From: Patiriisocius marinus
GTDB lineage: Bacteria; Bacteroidota; Bacteroidia; Flavobacteriales; Flavobacteriaceae
Assembly (NCBI RefSeq): GCF_008974325.1
Contig: NZ_BKCG01000002.1
Span: forward strand, 62,001-126,000
Direction of reading: 5' to 3'
Length of the DNA stretch: 64,000 nt
Shown: one piece after another, positions 1-8,982 of the stretch
How positions within the stretch are numbered: position 1 is the stretch's first letter
Layout of the letters: each line of letters begins with the position of its first letter
The notes under the pieces: generated by a model
The model's input: only the letters and a program-made list of their open reading frames with translations
Told to the model about the DNA's origin: nothing
The model's database searches: none
Position numbers and translations under genes: made by a program

Positions 1-1
1 A

Positions 2-427
2 GTAAATGGTCCAACGGTCTCTGCATTTGAAGAAAGTCTTGCGGTAGCTTGGTTTACTGGAGTAAATGAAAAGAATAAAGTTCAGTTAATTTTTTCAGAA
101 GATGGTGGTGAAACTTTTGGACTACCTATTCGAATTGATACAAATTTAACTTTAGGTAGAGTAGATGTGGTTATGCTCAGTAAAAATGAAGCTGTTGTAA
201 GTTGGATGGAACAAGTAGATGATGAAACGTTAATACAGCTTATGAAAGTTAATAGTAATGGTTCGAAAGGTGAAGTTATTACTCTCTCTAATACTAGTGC
301 AGAGCGAGCGAGTGGTTTTCCTCAAATTGAACTATTTGAAAATAAAATTTTTGCAGCTATGACAATTACCTCAAAAGATAAGCCTTCAACTATCAAAACG
401 GTGTCTGTTAATATAGAAGATTTATAA
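2..427 (+). CDS. Asp-box (BNR/sialidase-like) protein, C-terminal part
   Basis: Only the last 141 codons are inside the window; the frame is open from base 2, so the start lies upstream. Residues near 36-43 read SEDGGETF, a match to the Asp-box signature S-x-D-x-G-x-T-W/F found on beta-propeller blades of sialidases and related secreted proteins. The rest looks like short beta-strands (AVAWFTG, AVVSWMEQ), consistent with further propeller blades. No C-terminal sorting domain is visible. The next gene starts 22 bases on, in the same direction, and is a glycosyltransferase, so the two may be co-transcribed. A function beyond a propeller-type, probably exported, protein cannot be given from this fragment. 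Confidence 0.6.
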   Translation, partial: VNGPTVSAFEESLAVAWFTGVNEKNKVQLIFSEDGGETFGLPIRIDTNLTLGRVDVVMLSKNEAVVSWMEQVDDETLIQLMKVNSNGSKGEVITLSNTSAERASGFPQIELFENKIFAAMTITSKDKPSTIKTVSVNIEDL

Positions 428-449
428 AATTTAAAAAAATACAATCTTA

Positions 450-1676
450 GTGCAAAAAAAGCTTTTAATTATAGGTCATACATTCCCTGAGCCATCTACT
501 ACAGCTGCAGGACAGCGTATGTTACAATTAATTGATGTCTTTTTAAATAAAGGTTTTTTAATTGAATTTGGAAGTACTGCGAGTGTTTCAACACATAGTG
601 CAGATTTATATTCAAAAGGAATTACTTCGGAAATATTACAGCTTAACGATTCTTCTTTTGATGATTATATAGCTTCATTCCATCCAGATATTGTGTTGTT
701 TGACCGTTTTATTACGGAAGAACAATTTGGTTGGCGAGTAGCAGAACAATGCCCAAAAGCGATGAGAATTCTTGATACGGAAGACTTACATTTTTTAAGA
801 AAAGCTCGGCAAGATGCATTTAAAAAGGAAGGAAATTTAGCTAATGTAAATCTGTTTTCAGAAACCGCAAAACGTGAAATAGCTAGTATTTTGCGTTGTG
901 ATATTTCACTAATAATTTCTGAAGTTGAAGTGGAACTTCTTGTAAATACCTTTAATATTTCAGAAGAACTATTGTGCTATGTTCCGTTTATGGTTGATGA
1001 GCAGGTATTAGATTTGAATCTTCCATCTTTTAGCGAACGCGAAGGTTTTATGACGATTGGAAACTTTTTTCATGCACCCAACGTCGATAGCGTTTTATTT
1101 TTAAAAAAAGATATTTGGCCTAAAATTCGTGAGCAACTCCCAAAAGCTACACTTTCTGTTTATGGTAATTATGCACCGCAACAAATTAGTGAGTTGCATA
1201 ACGAAAAAGAAGGATTCTTAATAAAAGGTTGGGCTCCAGATGTAGCTTCTGCTTTTATAAAAGCTAAAGTTTGTTTAGCTCCTTTGCGTTTTGGAGCTGG
1301 GTTAAAAGGTAAATTATTAGATTCATTAATTTATGGTACTCCTGCAGTTACTACTTCTGTTGGTGCTGAAGGAATGTACACAGATTTAGATAAAGCTAGT
1401 AATATAGGAAATTCTGTTGATGAGATTGTAAACTTGTCTGTAATACTCTATTCAGAAAAAAGTGATTGGCTAGATGGTCAGCAATCGGGTTTTAAAGTTT
1501 TAAAGAATAAATTTTCAACCAAGAAAATTTCTGAAGAATTGACAACTAAAATCACATTAGTATTTGATAACTTAGGTGGCCACAGACAAGAGAATTTTAT
1601 TGGTCAAATTCTACTACATCAATCACTACAAGCTACAAAATACTTGAGTAAGTGGATTGAGCAAAAAAACAAATAG
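450..1676 (+). CDS. glycosyltransferase, GT-B fold (GT4-like)
   Basis: 408 residues with a GTG start, the only start that gives the whole N-terminal Rossmann strand (KKLLIIGHTFPEP). The C-terminal half carries the nucleotide-sugar binding pattern of GT4-type enzymes: FGAGLKGKLLDSLIYGTP followed by AVTTSVGAEGM (about residues 285-310). The N-terminal half has an alternating beta/alpha pattern with FHPDIVLFDRF. It should transfer a sugar from a nucleotide-activated donor in the cytoplasm, but donor and acceptor cannot be read from the sequence. It follows the Asp-box protein by 22 bases. A Bacteroidota -7-like box was not found directly upstream, which fits co-transcription. Confidence 0.8.
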   Translation: MQKKLLIIGHTFPEPSTTAAGQRMLQLIDVFLNKGFLIEFGSTASVSTHSADLYSKGITSEILQLNDSSFDDYIASFHPDIVLFDRFITEEQFGWRVAEQCPKAMRILDTEDLHFLRKARQDAFKKEGNLANVNLFSETAKREIASILRCDISLIISEVEVELLVNTFNISEELLCYVPFMVDEQVLDLNLPSFSEREGFMTIGNFFHAPNVDSVLFLKKDIWPKIREQLPKATLSVYGNYAPQQISELHNEKEGFLIKGWAPDVASAFIKAKVCLAPLRFGAGLKGKLLDSLIYGTPAVTTSVGAEGMYTDLDKASNIGNSVDEIVNLSVILYSEKSDWLDGQQSGFKVLKNKFSTKKISEELTTKITLVFDNLGGHRQENFIGQILLHQSLQATKYLSKWIEQKNK

Positions 1677-1803
1677 TATTCTAAGGTGCTATCATTACTA
1701 GGGTTATAAGATAAATTTGTTTTTGTGATTTTTTTAACTAGTTATTTATGTGCTATTTTTAATATATACTACACTAATAGTTTGTAAAAGACCACCATCC
1801 ATT

Positions 1804-2274
1804 TTGAAAGAAGAATTTGCAGATTTAATAGTACAACACAAAGCTTTAATCTATAAGGTTAGTAAGTTATACACTAATACTCTTGAAGATGAGCAGGACT
1901 TGTTTCAGGAAATAGTATTTCAACTATGGAAATCTTATTCCAGTTTTAAAGGTGAAGCCAAAATAACAACCTGGATGTACCGCGTAGGAATGAATACTGC
2001 CATAGCTAGTTTGAATAAGAAAAAACGCGCTGTCTCTACAATTACTCCTATTGAGATACCTGATGTAATTGATGATAATAGTACTCAAGTGCAAGAAAAT
2101 ATTGACGCTTTGTACAAGGCAATTAAGCGTTTAAATGTTATTGATAGAGGAGTTACTTTATTGTTTCTTGAAGGAAATAGTTACAAGCAAATAGGAGAAA
2201 TTATGGGGTATACTGAAAATAATGTAGGTACACGGATGGGGCGAATTAGAGAAAAGTTAAAGCAATTAATGTAA
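1804..2274 (+). CDS. RNA polymerase sigma factor, ECF family
   Basis: About 156 residues with region 2 (DEQDLFQEIVFQLWKS, then TTWMYRVGMNTAI) and a C-terminal region 4 helix-turn-helix (NSYKQIGEIMGYTENNVGTR, then MGRIREKL). This is the standard compact ECF layout with no extra domain. I prefer the TTG start at 1804 (Met-Lys-Glu-Glu-Phe), because homologues in the family begin at this point. A GTG at 1750 would add 18 hydrophobic residues that look spurious, and a TATTTTTA box (about 1754-1761) inside that extension resembles the Bacteroidota -7 element. A small membrane protein follows by 4 bases and is the likely partner. The signal sensed is unknown. Confidence 0.85.
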   Translation: MKEEFADLIVQHKALIYKVSKLYTNTLEDEQDLFQEIVFQLWKSYSSFKGEAKITTWMYRVGMNTAIASLNKKKRAVSTITPIEIPDVIDDNSTQVQENIDALYKAIKRLNVIDRGVTLLFLEGNSYKQIGEIMGYTENNVGTRMGRIREKLKQLM

Positions 2275-2278
2275 AAGA

Positions 2279-2884
2279 ATGGTTATGGATTTAGATGAAA
2301 TAAAAAACCAATGGAGCGAATTGTCTCAACGAGTTGATACCTTAGAATTAATTAATAAAAGCCAAGTTATGGAAATTACAAAGGAGAAATATAAAAGTAA
2401 GTTTAGTTGTGTACAGCGTTATGAAGGAGCTGGAGCGATTGTTTGTTTTATTATGGCGATAGTGATATTATTGAACTTTCATAAATTTGATATTTGGTAT
2501 GAATATGTAGGAGGAGGAGTATTGTTATTTTTATTAATAGCAATGCCACTATTTGTGTTAACTACTTTACAGAGAACTAAAGGTGTTATTGATTATAACA
2601 AAGGTGTAGGAGAGATTGCAAAAGCATTTGCGAAAGAAAAAAAGCAATTAATACTGGTTCAGAAATTATCTATTCCGTTTACTGTTATAGCTTTTGTAAC
2701 TGCATTGCCAGTATTCTCAGGAGTTTTTGATAATGGTGATTTTTTCGAGAGAATGGATGCTTATTTACTTGGAACTATTTCTGTCACCTTAGTTTTAGTT
2801 ATTGCTGTTAGTATCTTGGGGTATAAGAAATATACTAGAATTATAGCGAGAGCAGAAGTATTAATTGATGAAATTAAAGATTAG
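2279..2884 (+). CDS. membrane protein paired with the ECF sigma factor
   Basis: 201 residues. The N-terminal 45 residues are polar and coiled-coil-like (LDEIKNQWSELSQRVDTLEL), followed by four predicted membrane segments at about 50-67, 73-95, 128-148 and 162-182, and a short basic tail. It starts 4 bases after the sigma factor stop; a second ATG at 2285 gives MDLDEIK and may be the true start. No zinc anti-sigma motif (HxxxCxxC) is visible, so calling it an anti-sigma factor is an inference from gene order only. A strong bidirectional terminator follows at 2922-2955, closing this two-gene unit. Confidence 0.7.
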   Translation: MVMDLDEIKNQWSELSQRVDTLELINKSQVMEITKEKYKSKFSCVQRYEGAGAIVCFIMAIVILLNFHKFDIWYEYVGGGVLLFLLIAMPLFVLTTLQRTKGVIDYNKGVGEIAKAFAKEKKQLILVQKLSIPFTVIAFVTALPVFSGVFDNGDFFERMDAYLLGTISVTLVLVIAVSILGYKKYTRIIARAEVLIDEIKD

Positions 2885-2921
2885 GTATATGGTTGAAATT
2901 AAGCCATAACATCTTAAACAA

Positions 2922-2955
2922 AAAAAAATGCCGCTCAAATTGAGCGGCATTTTTT
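2922..2955. terminator. bidirectional intrinsic terminator
   Basis: Perfect stem with arms CCGCTCAA and TTGAGCGG, extended outwards by AAAAATG and CATTTTT, so there is a T-run on both strands. It lies between the converging membrane-protein gene and the M14 peptidase gene and should stop both. Confidence 0.9.
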
Positions 2956-2972
2956 AAATAATTATTGTTGAA

Positions 2973-5456
2973 TTATAGTGTAAATTTATTGTTGTTTACA
3001 AAGAATAAAGCGTTCGCGAAAAACAGCTTTCCGTTTTCCCAGAATGATCTAAATAATACATCATCCACCAAATAAACTACACTACCAGCCCCCATTCTCG
3101 CTTCTCCAAAAATCATTGAATTTTTCAATTTCATTTTAGCATCATCTCCTGAAAAACCAGAAACACTTATTGCATCTCCATCAATATAACCAACATTATA
3201 TCCATTGTCTAAAAACTTATATGAAGCAGCACCTTGTTTTAAACTGTAGTAGGTGTCACCATACCCAAAGGCCATTGGGTGTGATGGATCTAATTTCACT
3301 TTGTATATACTACCAGTAATAAGGTCTTTTACATTTGAGCGTTCTCTTTGGTCGTACGGTGTTAAGTTTCCAGTAGTTTCATCTTCATTGTTATCAGCGT
3401 CATCTGCTTTGTTTTTCTTTAAACCAAAACCATCTTTATCTGCAAAGTTAGCTGAAGCACGGCCTAAAGCGATGACTTTTCCTCCGTTACGAATCCATTG
3501 TTTTAATCCAGTCATATTGCTTTCACTTAGCAATTTATTATACCATCCTTCTGGCATGACAAGTACATTAAATTGCGCTAATGTTTTTGTGTTAAAGTTG
3601 TCTGTGTCAATATGAGTAACAGGGTACTTTAATTGCGTTTCAAAGAAATGCCACGTTGCACCATAACTTAATGACGAAACTCCATTACCTCTAAGCATAG
3701 CTATTTTAGGAGCATTTATCATTTTAACATCTGGTGATCCTAAATCTGTTCGGGTATCTCCAAAACTTGTACTTGAAGCAAATAACGAACGGTTATGTTT
3801 GTTTGCAATTTGATTTAGTGTTGTGTTGAAATCTGGATTAGTGCGGTTATCACTTTTTGTAATAACTAAACTTCCGCGGTCGAAATCCTTTCCTGCAAAA
3901 CGAAGTGCTTTTTCACTAAACCTAACATTGATATTGTTTTGTAAAAGGTCTGATAAGAAAGCTGCATCTGCCATGCTATTCCACTCTAAAATGTAACCAG
4001 CAGCATTTACGTTTGTATTGTTAATAATTGTTACAGGGGTTTTTCCGTTGGCTTGCACGCTATTTTCTGAAGCAATTGCATCAAGTCCATAAGCATAAGG
4101 AATACTCCAAGCAGTAATATCATAAGTAAGTGGCTCTGTTAGTACTGCTTCAGGTTCAAACAATACTTTAACCATTTTACCTTTAGGCTGGTTAGTACTT
4201 ACAACTAAAGCTCCTGCACCATTTAGTGACCCTTTTTTTGCTTCATTATAATTATACCCATTAATATTTCCGTTAGAAGAATAGCCATATTTAATTTCGT
4301 GTTTGTCTAATAATTGGCTTACAGCAGCAATTTTATCAGGGTGTCCTTTTAATACATAACTCTTGTATTTTAGGTTGTCATTTTTAAAGAATTTTTTAAA
4401 CTCACTAATTAGTTGTGATGCGTTTTTTGACCCCATTTCAACTGTAGAAAGTCCAGTTGTTGTATGGTGCGCAACACGATCTACAAGGGTTAACTCGTAA
4501 CCTTCATCTGTGTTGATTCCTAAACCTGCACGACCGTGACCAGCTTGTTCATAAGTCATCCCAATCGCTCCCATAAAAGTAGGGTAGGTATCACCATAAC
4601 TTGGGTAAAGTAAGTCGAAACGTTCTCTTGTAAAAAATAACCAACCTTCTTTATCAAAATACCGTGCGTGATTTTTTCCTATTTCAGTTTGAAAACTACG
4701 TTGGAAAGGCGTGATAATTTCGTGGAATGGTTCAGCTGCTGGAGCAAAATAATATGGTTCATTAATACCTTGTTCATGGAAATCAACATGAATGTGTGGC
4801 ATCCAGGTATTGTAAACTTTAAGTCTTTGTTGAGTTTCAACTTGTGTAGCCCAAGCCCAATCTCTATTTAAATCAAATAGATAGTGATTTGGTCTTCCTC
4901 CTGGCCAGGGTTCATTATGTTCAGCAGCTACTTGGTTAGCGTTAAAAGGGGTTGATTTAACTTGGTTGTACCAGTTTGCATATCTATCGCGACCATCAGG
5001 ATTTACACAAGGATCAATAATTACCACGGTGTTTTCTAGCCAAGATTGCCTTTTAGTTACAAGTTCATAGATCGTAGTCATTGCTGCTTCAGTACTTGAA
5101 GCCTCATTACCGTGTACATTATAACTAAGCCAAACTATTGCTTTATCTGCGTTTCCAGAACCTTCAATAATACCTGTGCTTGCTAAATTTGCAGTTCTAA
5201 TATTATCAATGTTCGAAATATTTGAAGGGCTTGAAACTACAGCATATGTTAAAGGTCTTCGCTCGTTTGTTTTACCGTATTCCGTAAAAGTAACCATCTT
5301 GCTATTTTTGGCAACGTGCTCAAAATAATCAACAACCGTAGCGTGTCGTGTAAATTGAGTTCCAACTTCATAGCCTAAAAATTCGGCAGGAGATTGTAAT
5401 TGTGCCGTGGCTGTAATACTTATTAAAAGTAGCAATAATGAGATTTTTTTTAACAT
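2973..5456 (-). CDS. secreted M14 family zinc carboxypeptidase
   Basis: 827 residues with an N-terminal signal peptide (MLKKISLLLLLISITATAQ). The M14 catalytic domain covers roughly residues 25-330: first zinc ligands H115 and E118 in NVHGNEAS, third ligand H227 in DFHEQG, substrate-binding NPDGRDR at about 152, and the candidate catalytic glutamate E303 in MTYEQAGHG. The remaining ~480 residues include a region like a glutamine-amidotransferase-type fold (VLVMPEGWYN, GGKVIALG) common to large Bacteroidota M14 peptidases. It probably trims peptides outside the cytoplasm. It is a single-gene unit, preceded on its strand by a TATCTTTA box about 30 bases before the ATG and followed by a shared terminator. 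No T9SS sorting domain is evident. Confidence 0.9.
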   Translation of the reverse strand: MLKKISLLLLLISITATAQLQSPAEFLGYEVGTQFTRHATVVDYFEHVAKNSKMVTFTEYGKTNERRPLTYAVVSSPSNISNIDNIRTANLASTGIIEGSGNADKAIVWLSYNVHGNEASSTEAAMTTIYELVTKRQSWLENTVVIIDPCVNPDGRDRYANWYNQVKSTPFNANQVAAEHNEPWPGGRPNHYLFDLNRDWAWATQVETQQRLKVYNTWMPHIHVDFHEQGINEPYYFAPAAEPFHEIITPFQRSFQTEIGKNHARYFDKEGWLFFTRERFDLLYPSYGDTYPTFMGAIGMTYEQAGHGRAGLGINTDEGYELTLVDRVAHHTTTGLSTVEMGSKNASQLISEFKKFFKNDNLKYKSYVLKGHPDKIAAVSQLLDKHEIKYGYSSNGNINGYNYNEAKKGSLNGAGALVVSTNQPKGKMVKVLFEPEAVLTEPLTYDITAWSIPYAYGLDAIASENSVQANGKTPVTIINNTNVNAAGYILEWNSMADAAFLSDLLQNNINVRFSEKALRFAGKDFDRGSLVITKSDNRTNPDFNTTLNQIANKHNRSLFASSTSFGDTRTDLGSPDVKMINAPKIAMLRGNGVSSLSYGATWHFFETQLKYPVTHIDTDNFNTKTLAQFNVLVMPEGWYNKLLSESNMTGLKQWIRNGGKVIALGRASANFADKDGFGLKKNKADDADNNEDETTGNLTPYDQRERSNVKDLITGSIYKVKLDPSHPMAFGYGDTYYSLKQGAASYKFLDNGYNVGYIDGDAISVSGFSGDDAKMKLKNSMIFGEARMGAGSVVYLVDDVLFRSFWENGKLFFANALFFVNNNKFTL

Positions 5457-5634
5457 AGCTCGTGTGTATTTTTATGATAAAGATAAAATAATAAATAGGA
5501 AATTATAGTAGAAAAATGATGGCTTCGGAAATTTTAAATAAATAAAACCGACTTAAAGTTTTGATAAAATTGTGTCTTAGCAATTATCAATTATTATTAA
5601 GTATGTATTTTTGAATAAACCACCAGAACGACTT

Positions 5635-7230
5635 ATGGTAAAAACTACGATTCCTTATAAGGACACAGGCTATTTTTCTCAAACAATGTGCGATTACCTC
5701 GCAGAAGCGCAATCGTTAAAGCCTTTTTACAATAGGTTCCCAAAACTTGAAAATTTTAAAGCTCAATTAAAAGAGAAAAGTGCTAGTTTCACTCTTGATA
5801 CACGCCAAGTTTTAGCGAAGCAATTACAACAACAATATGATGGTTTTAATATTTCAGAAGCTACACAAAGTAATATTTTAGCATTAAAAACGGATAAAAC
5901 ATTTACTGTTACAACAGGGCATCAACTTAATTTATTTACGGGTCCCTTATATTTCCTTTTCAAAATAGTATCAGTAATTAATTTAGCTAAACAATTAAAA
6001 AAAGCACATCCTGAATATACTTTTATTCCAGTGTATTGGATGGCAACTGAGGATCACGATTTTGATGAAATTAATTATTTCAATTTTAAAGGAAATAAAA
6101 TTCAATGGAATAGAGAAGATGGTGGGGCTGTTGGTGAGTTTTCTACAGAAGGAATCGATCAAGTTTTGTCAATTTTTAAACATAAATTAGGAAAAACTGA
6201 TAATGCTAAAAAGTTAGTAACACTTTTTGAAGAAGCATATGTAAAACATTCAAACCTTGCTGATGCTACTCGTTTTCTTGGGAATGAACTTTTTAAAGAA
6301 GATGGTTTAGTGATAGTGGATGGTAACGATGTTGGTTTAAAAACGTTGTTTGCTCCATTTGTTAAAAAGGAGCTTTTAGACCAAATAAGTCATAAAGAAA
6401 TTACAACCACCACTAAGCGATTAATCGATGCTGGCTATAATGAGCAAGTACATCCAAGAGAGGTAAACCTCTTTTATATAATAGAAGGAATCCGCGAGCG
6501 CATTATTAAAAAAGAGGATGTCTTTCACGTAAATGATACTAACATTTCATTAACCGAAACCGAAATATTAGAAACGTTAGAAAAGCATCCAGAGCGTTTT
6601 TCACCCAATGCATTATTACGTCCTTTATATCAAGAGGTGATATTGCCTAATTTATGTTATACAGGTGGAGGTGGCGAATTAGCATACTGGTTACAGTTGA
6701 AAGATTATTTTAAATGTGTAGCTGTACCTTTTCCTATGTTGTTACTTAGAAATTCAGCTTTAATTTATGAGGAACGAAATAATCAAAAAATTGAAAAACT
6801 AGATTTGACTATTAAAGAGTTGTTTAAAAAACAGAACGACTTAAAAACGTATTTTACTAAGTCACTTTCAGATATTTCGATAGATTTTTCTGAGCAAAAG
6901 AAACTGTTGGCATCTCAATTTAAAGACTTGTATGAAATTGCTAAAAAAACAGATGCTTCATTTTTAGGAGCTGTCGCTGCGCAAGAAAAAAAGCAAACTA
7001 ATGGATTAGCACATTTAGAAAAACGATTACTGAAAGCACAAAAAAGAAAATATCAAGATCAACTAACAAGACTTATAGAAATACAAAGTGAAATTTTTCC
7101 TAATAATTCACTTCAAGAACGCCAAGCTAATTTTTCTGAATTCTATTTATTATTTGGAGATGTTTTGTTAACTACTTTAAAGCGCGAGCTAGATCCACTT
7201 TTACCTGAGTTCACCGCAATAGCATTATAA
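5635..7230 (+). CDS. bshC: bacillithiol biosynthesis cysteine-adding enzyme BshC
   Basis: 531 residues from the ATG at 5635; a TTG at 5611 would add eight unlikely residues. Family-typical segments are DTGYFS near the N-terminus, LKPFYNRFP, TVTTGHQLNLFTGPLYFLFK (about 105-125), YWMATEDHDFDEI (about 150) and TGGGGELAYWLQL (about 350), followed by a long C-terminal coiled-coil region. BshC joins cysteine to glucosaminyl-malate in the last step of making bacillithiol, the low-molecular-weight thiol of Firmicutes and many Bacteroidota. Neither bshA nor bshB is in the window. Its length is normal for the family. It lies upstream of guaA, but the 124-base gap with its own promoter-like box suggests separate transcription. 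Confidence 0.93.
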   Translation: MVKTTIPYKDTGYFSQTMCDYLAEAQSLKPFYNRFPKLENFKAQLKEKSASFTLDTRQVLAKQLQQQYDGFNISEATQSNILALKTDKTFTVTTGHQLNLFTGPLYFLFKIVSVINLAKQLKKAHPEYTFIPVYWMATEDHDFDEINYFNFKGNKIQWNREDGGAVGEFSTEGIDQVLSIFKHKLGKTDNAKKLVTLFEEAYVKHSNLADATRFLGNELFKEDGLVIVDGNDVGLKTLFAPFVKKELLDQISHKEITTTTKRLIDAGYNEQVHPREVNLFYIIEGIRERIIKKEDVFHVNDTNISLTETEILETLEKHPERFSPNALLRPLYQEVILPNLCYTGGGGELAYWLQLKDYFKCVAVPFPMLLLRNSALIYEERNNQKIEKLDLTIKELFKKQNDLKTYFTKSLSDISIDFSEQKKLLASQFKDLYEIAKKTDASFLGAVAAQEKKQTNGLAHLEKRLLKAQKRKYQDQLTRLIEIQSEIFPNNSLQERQANFSEFYLLFGDVLLTTLKRELDPLLPEFTAIAL

Positions 7231-7343
7231 TTAATAGTTAAAATTTCGGCTTTGAATTCTTTCAAAAAATAATAGTTGAAATACTGTTAATTACTTCGCT
7301 ATATTTTTATTGAGAGTAGCTTATTCAAAAATAATTTTTAGCC

Positions 7344-7351
7344 TATTTTTG
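7344..7351 (+). promoter_or_regulatory. -7 promoter box (TATTTTTG) of guaA
   Basis: Exact match to the Bacteroidota -7 consensus TAnnTTTG, ending only three bases before the guaA ATG at 7355. The -33 region is weak (TTATTC). Transcription from here would begin at or next to the start codon. Confidence 0.5.
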
Positions 7352-7354
7352 CCT

Positions 7355-8884
7355 ATGCAAAACAACGTCCTAATTCTAGATTTTGGATCACAATATACAC
7401 AGCTAATTGCTAGACGTGTACGCGAGTTAAATATCTACTGCGAGATCCACCCATACAATAAAGTTCCAGAAGATTTATCTTCATTTAAAGCCGTAATCCT
7501 TTCGGGTAGTCCGTCTTCTGTGAGAGCAGATGATGCTCCAGCACCAGATTTATCTAATATTAAAGGAAAACTTCCTTTGTTAGGTGTCTGCTATGGTGCA
7601 CAGTATATGGCACATAATTTTGGTGGAGAAGTTGCTCCGTCTAATATACGTGAATATGGTCGTGCTAAGTTAGCTATGATTAAAGATGGTGAAGCGCTAT
7701 TCGCTAATATCGCTCAAGATACTCAAGTGTGGATGAGCCATAGTGATACAATTGCAGCACTTCCAACAGGAGGTGTAAGACTAGCAAGTACTCCAGATGT
7801 TTCAAACGCTGCGTACAGAATTGATGGGGAACAAACATATGCTATACAGTTTCATCCAGAAGTGTATCATACAACTGATGGAAAACAATTATTAGAAAAC
7901 TTTCTAGTACATATGGCAGGTGTTGAACAAAGTTGGACGCCAGCAGCATTTGTAGATACTACAGTTGCTGAATTACAGAAAAAAATAGGAGATGATAAAG
8001 TAGTATTAGGATTGAGTGGTGGAGTTGACTCTACCGTAGCTGCAATTTTATTACATAAGGCAATAGGGAAAAATCTGTATTGCATATTTGTAAACAACGG
8101 TTTATTACGTAAAGACGAATTTAGTAGTGTTTTAGAACAGTACAAAGGAATGGGCCTAAATGTTAAAGGTGTTGATTCATCGGCACGCTTTTTGGATGCG
8201 CTTAAAGGACTGTCTGATCCTGAAGAAAAACGTAAAGCAATAGGTAATGCTTTTATTGAAGTTTTTGATGATGAAGCAACGTCAATTACAGATGTAACAT
8301 ATTTAGCACAAGGTACAATTTACCCAGATGTAATTGAAAGTGTAAGTGTTAATGGACCATCAGTAACAATTAAATCGCATCACAATGTAGGTGGACTTCC
8401 AGATTTTATGAAGTTGAAAATTGTGGAGCCACTACGTATGTTATTTAAAGATGAAGTACGTCGTGTAGGAAAGCAAATGGGAATTGATCCATTATTATTA
8501 GGTCGTCATCCATTTCCTGGACCAGGTTTAGCAATAAGAATACTAGGAGATATCACTGCTGAAAAAGTACAGATTCTTCAAGAAGTAGATGCTATATTTA
8601 TAGAAGGACTACGTAAGTGGGATTTGTATGATAAAGTATGGCAAGCAGGAGCAATTTTATTACCAGTAAATAGCGTTGGGGTTATGGGAGATGAACGTAC
8701 ATATGAAAAGGTGGTAGCTTTAAGAGCGGTAGAAAGTACAGATGGTATGACTGCTGACTGGGTAAACTTGCCTTACGAATTTTTACAGGAAACAAGTAAC
8801 CATATAATAAACCGTGTTAAAGGCGTTAATAGAGTAGTGTATGATATAAGTAGTAAGCCGCCAGCAACAATTGAGTGGGAATAA
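7355..8884 (+). CDS. guaA: GMP synthase (glutamine-hydrolysing)
   Basis: 509 residues from the ATG at 7355; a TTG further upstream would add 15 residues of untypical sequence. The N-terminal class I glutamine amidotransferase has the nucleophile in [15 protein letters not shown] and the catalytic His/Glu in QFHPEVYH. The ATP pyrophosphatase domain follows with the P-loop [11 protein letters not shown] (about residue 220), and then the dimerisation domain with [13 protein letters not shown] and the conserved end KPPATIEWE. It converts XMP to GMP in the cytoplasm. Length and motifs are complete. The promoter box 3 bases before the start suggests a leaderless mRNA. Two hairpins (8888-8907 and 8925-8966) follow the stop. 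Confidence 0.97.
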   Translation: MQNNVLILDFGSQYTQLIARRVRELNIYCEIHPYNKVPEDLSSFKAVILSGSPSSVRADDAPAPDLSNIKGKLPLLGVCYGAQYMAHNFGGEVAPSNIREYGRAKLAMIKDGEALFANIAQDTQVWMSHSDTIAALPTGGVRLASTPDVSNAAYRIDGEQTYAIQFHPEVYHTTDGKQLLENFLVHMAGVEQSWTPAAFVDTTVAELQKKIGDDKVVLGLSGGVDSTVAAILLHKAIGKNLYCIFVNNGLLRKDEFSSVLEQYKGMGLNVKGVDSSARFLDALKGLSDPEEKRKAIGNAFIEVFDDEATSITDVTYLAQGTIYPDVIESVSVNGPSVTIKSHHNVGGLPDFMKLKIVEPLRMLFKDEVRRVGKQMGIDPLLLGRHPFPGPGLAIRILGDITAEKVQILQEVDAIFIEGLRKWDLYDKVWQAGAILLPVNSVGVMGDERTYEKVVALRAVESTDGMTADWVNLPYEFLQETSNHIINRVKGVNRVVYDISSKPPATIEWE

Positions 8885-8887
8885 TTA

Positions 8888-8907
8888 TTGCAAAGCATAC
8901 TTTGCAA
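8888..8907. other. hairpin after guaA
   Basis: Perfect 8-bp inverted repeat TTGCAAAG-CATA-CTTTGCAA starting three bases after the guaA stop codon. No T-run follows, so it is not a classical terminator; it could protect the guaA mRNA 3' end. Confidence 0.55.
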
Positions 8908-8924
8908 ACCAATAGAAACTAATA

Positions 8925-8966
8925 AATACTTCGGAAATTTTCTAGATTTAAAATTTCCGAAGTATT
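8925..8966. repeat. 17-bp palindrome, member of a dispersed CTTCGGAAATTTT family
   Basis: Perfect 17-bp arms (AATACTTCGGAAATTTT and its complement) around an 8-base spacer CTAGATTT, 16 bases before the LysM protein ATG. No T-run follows. Half-copies of the same core occur in other intergenic gaps (5524-5538, 7238-7251, 45072-45098, 51631-51643, 52561-52575). The function is unknown. Confidence 0.8.
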
Positions 8967-8982
8967 AAAGAAAACAATAGAT

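Noticed and set aside
1750-1803. GTG start giving 18 more residues on the sigma factor
   Set aside because: The added residues are hydrophobic and untypical of ECF factors, and the stretch contains a promoter-like box.
3253-3615. Open frames opposite the M14 peptidase and other long genes
   Set aside because: They run antisense to well-supported coding sequence, lack family features and have no start context; they are shadows.
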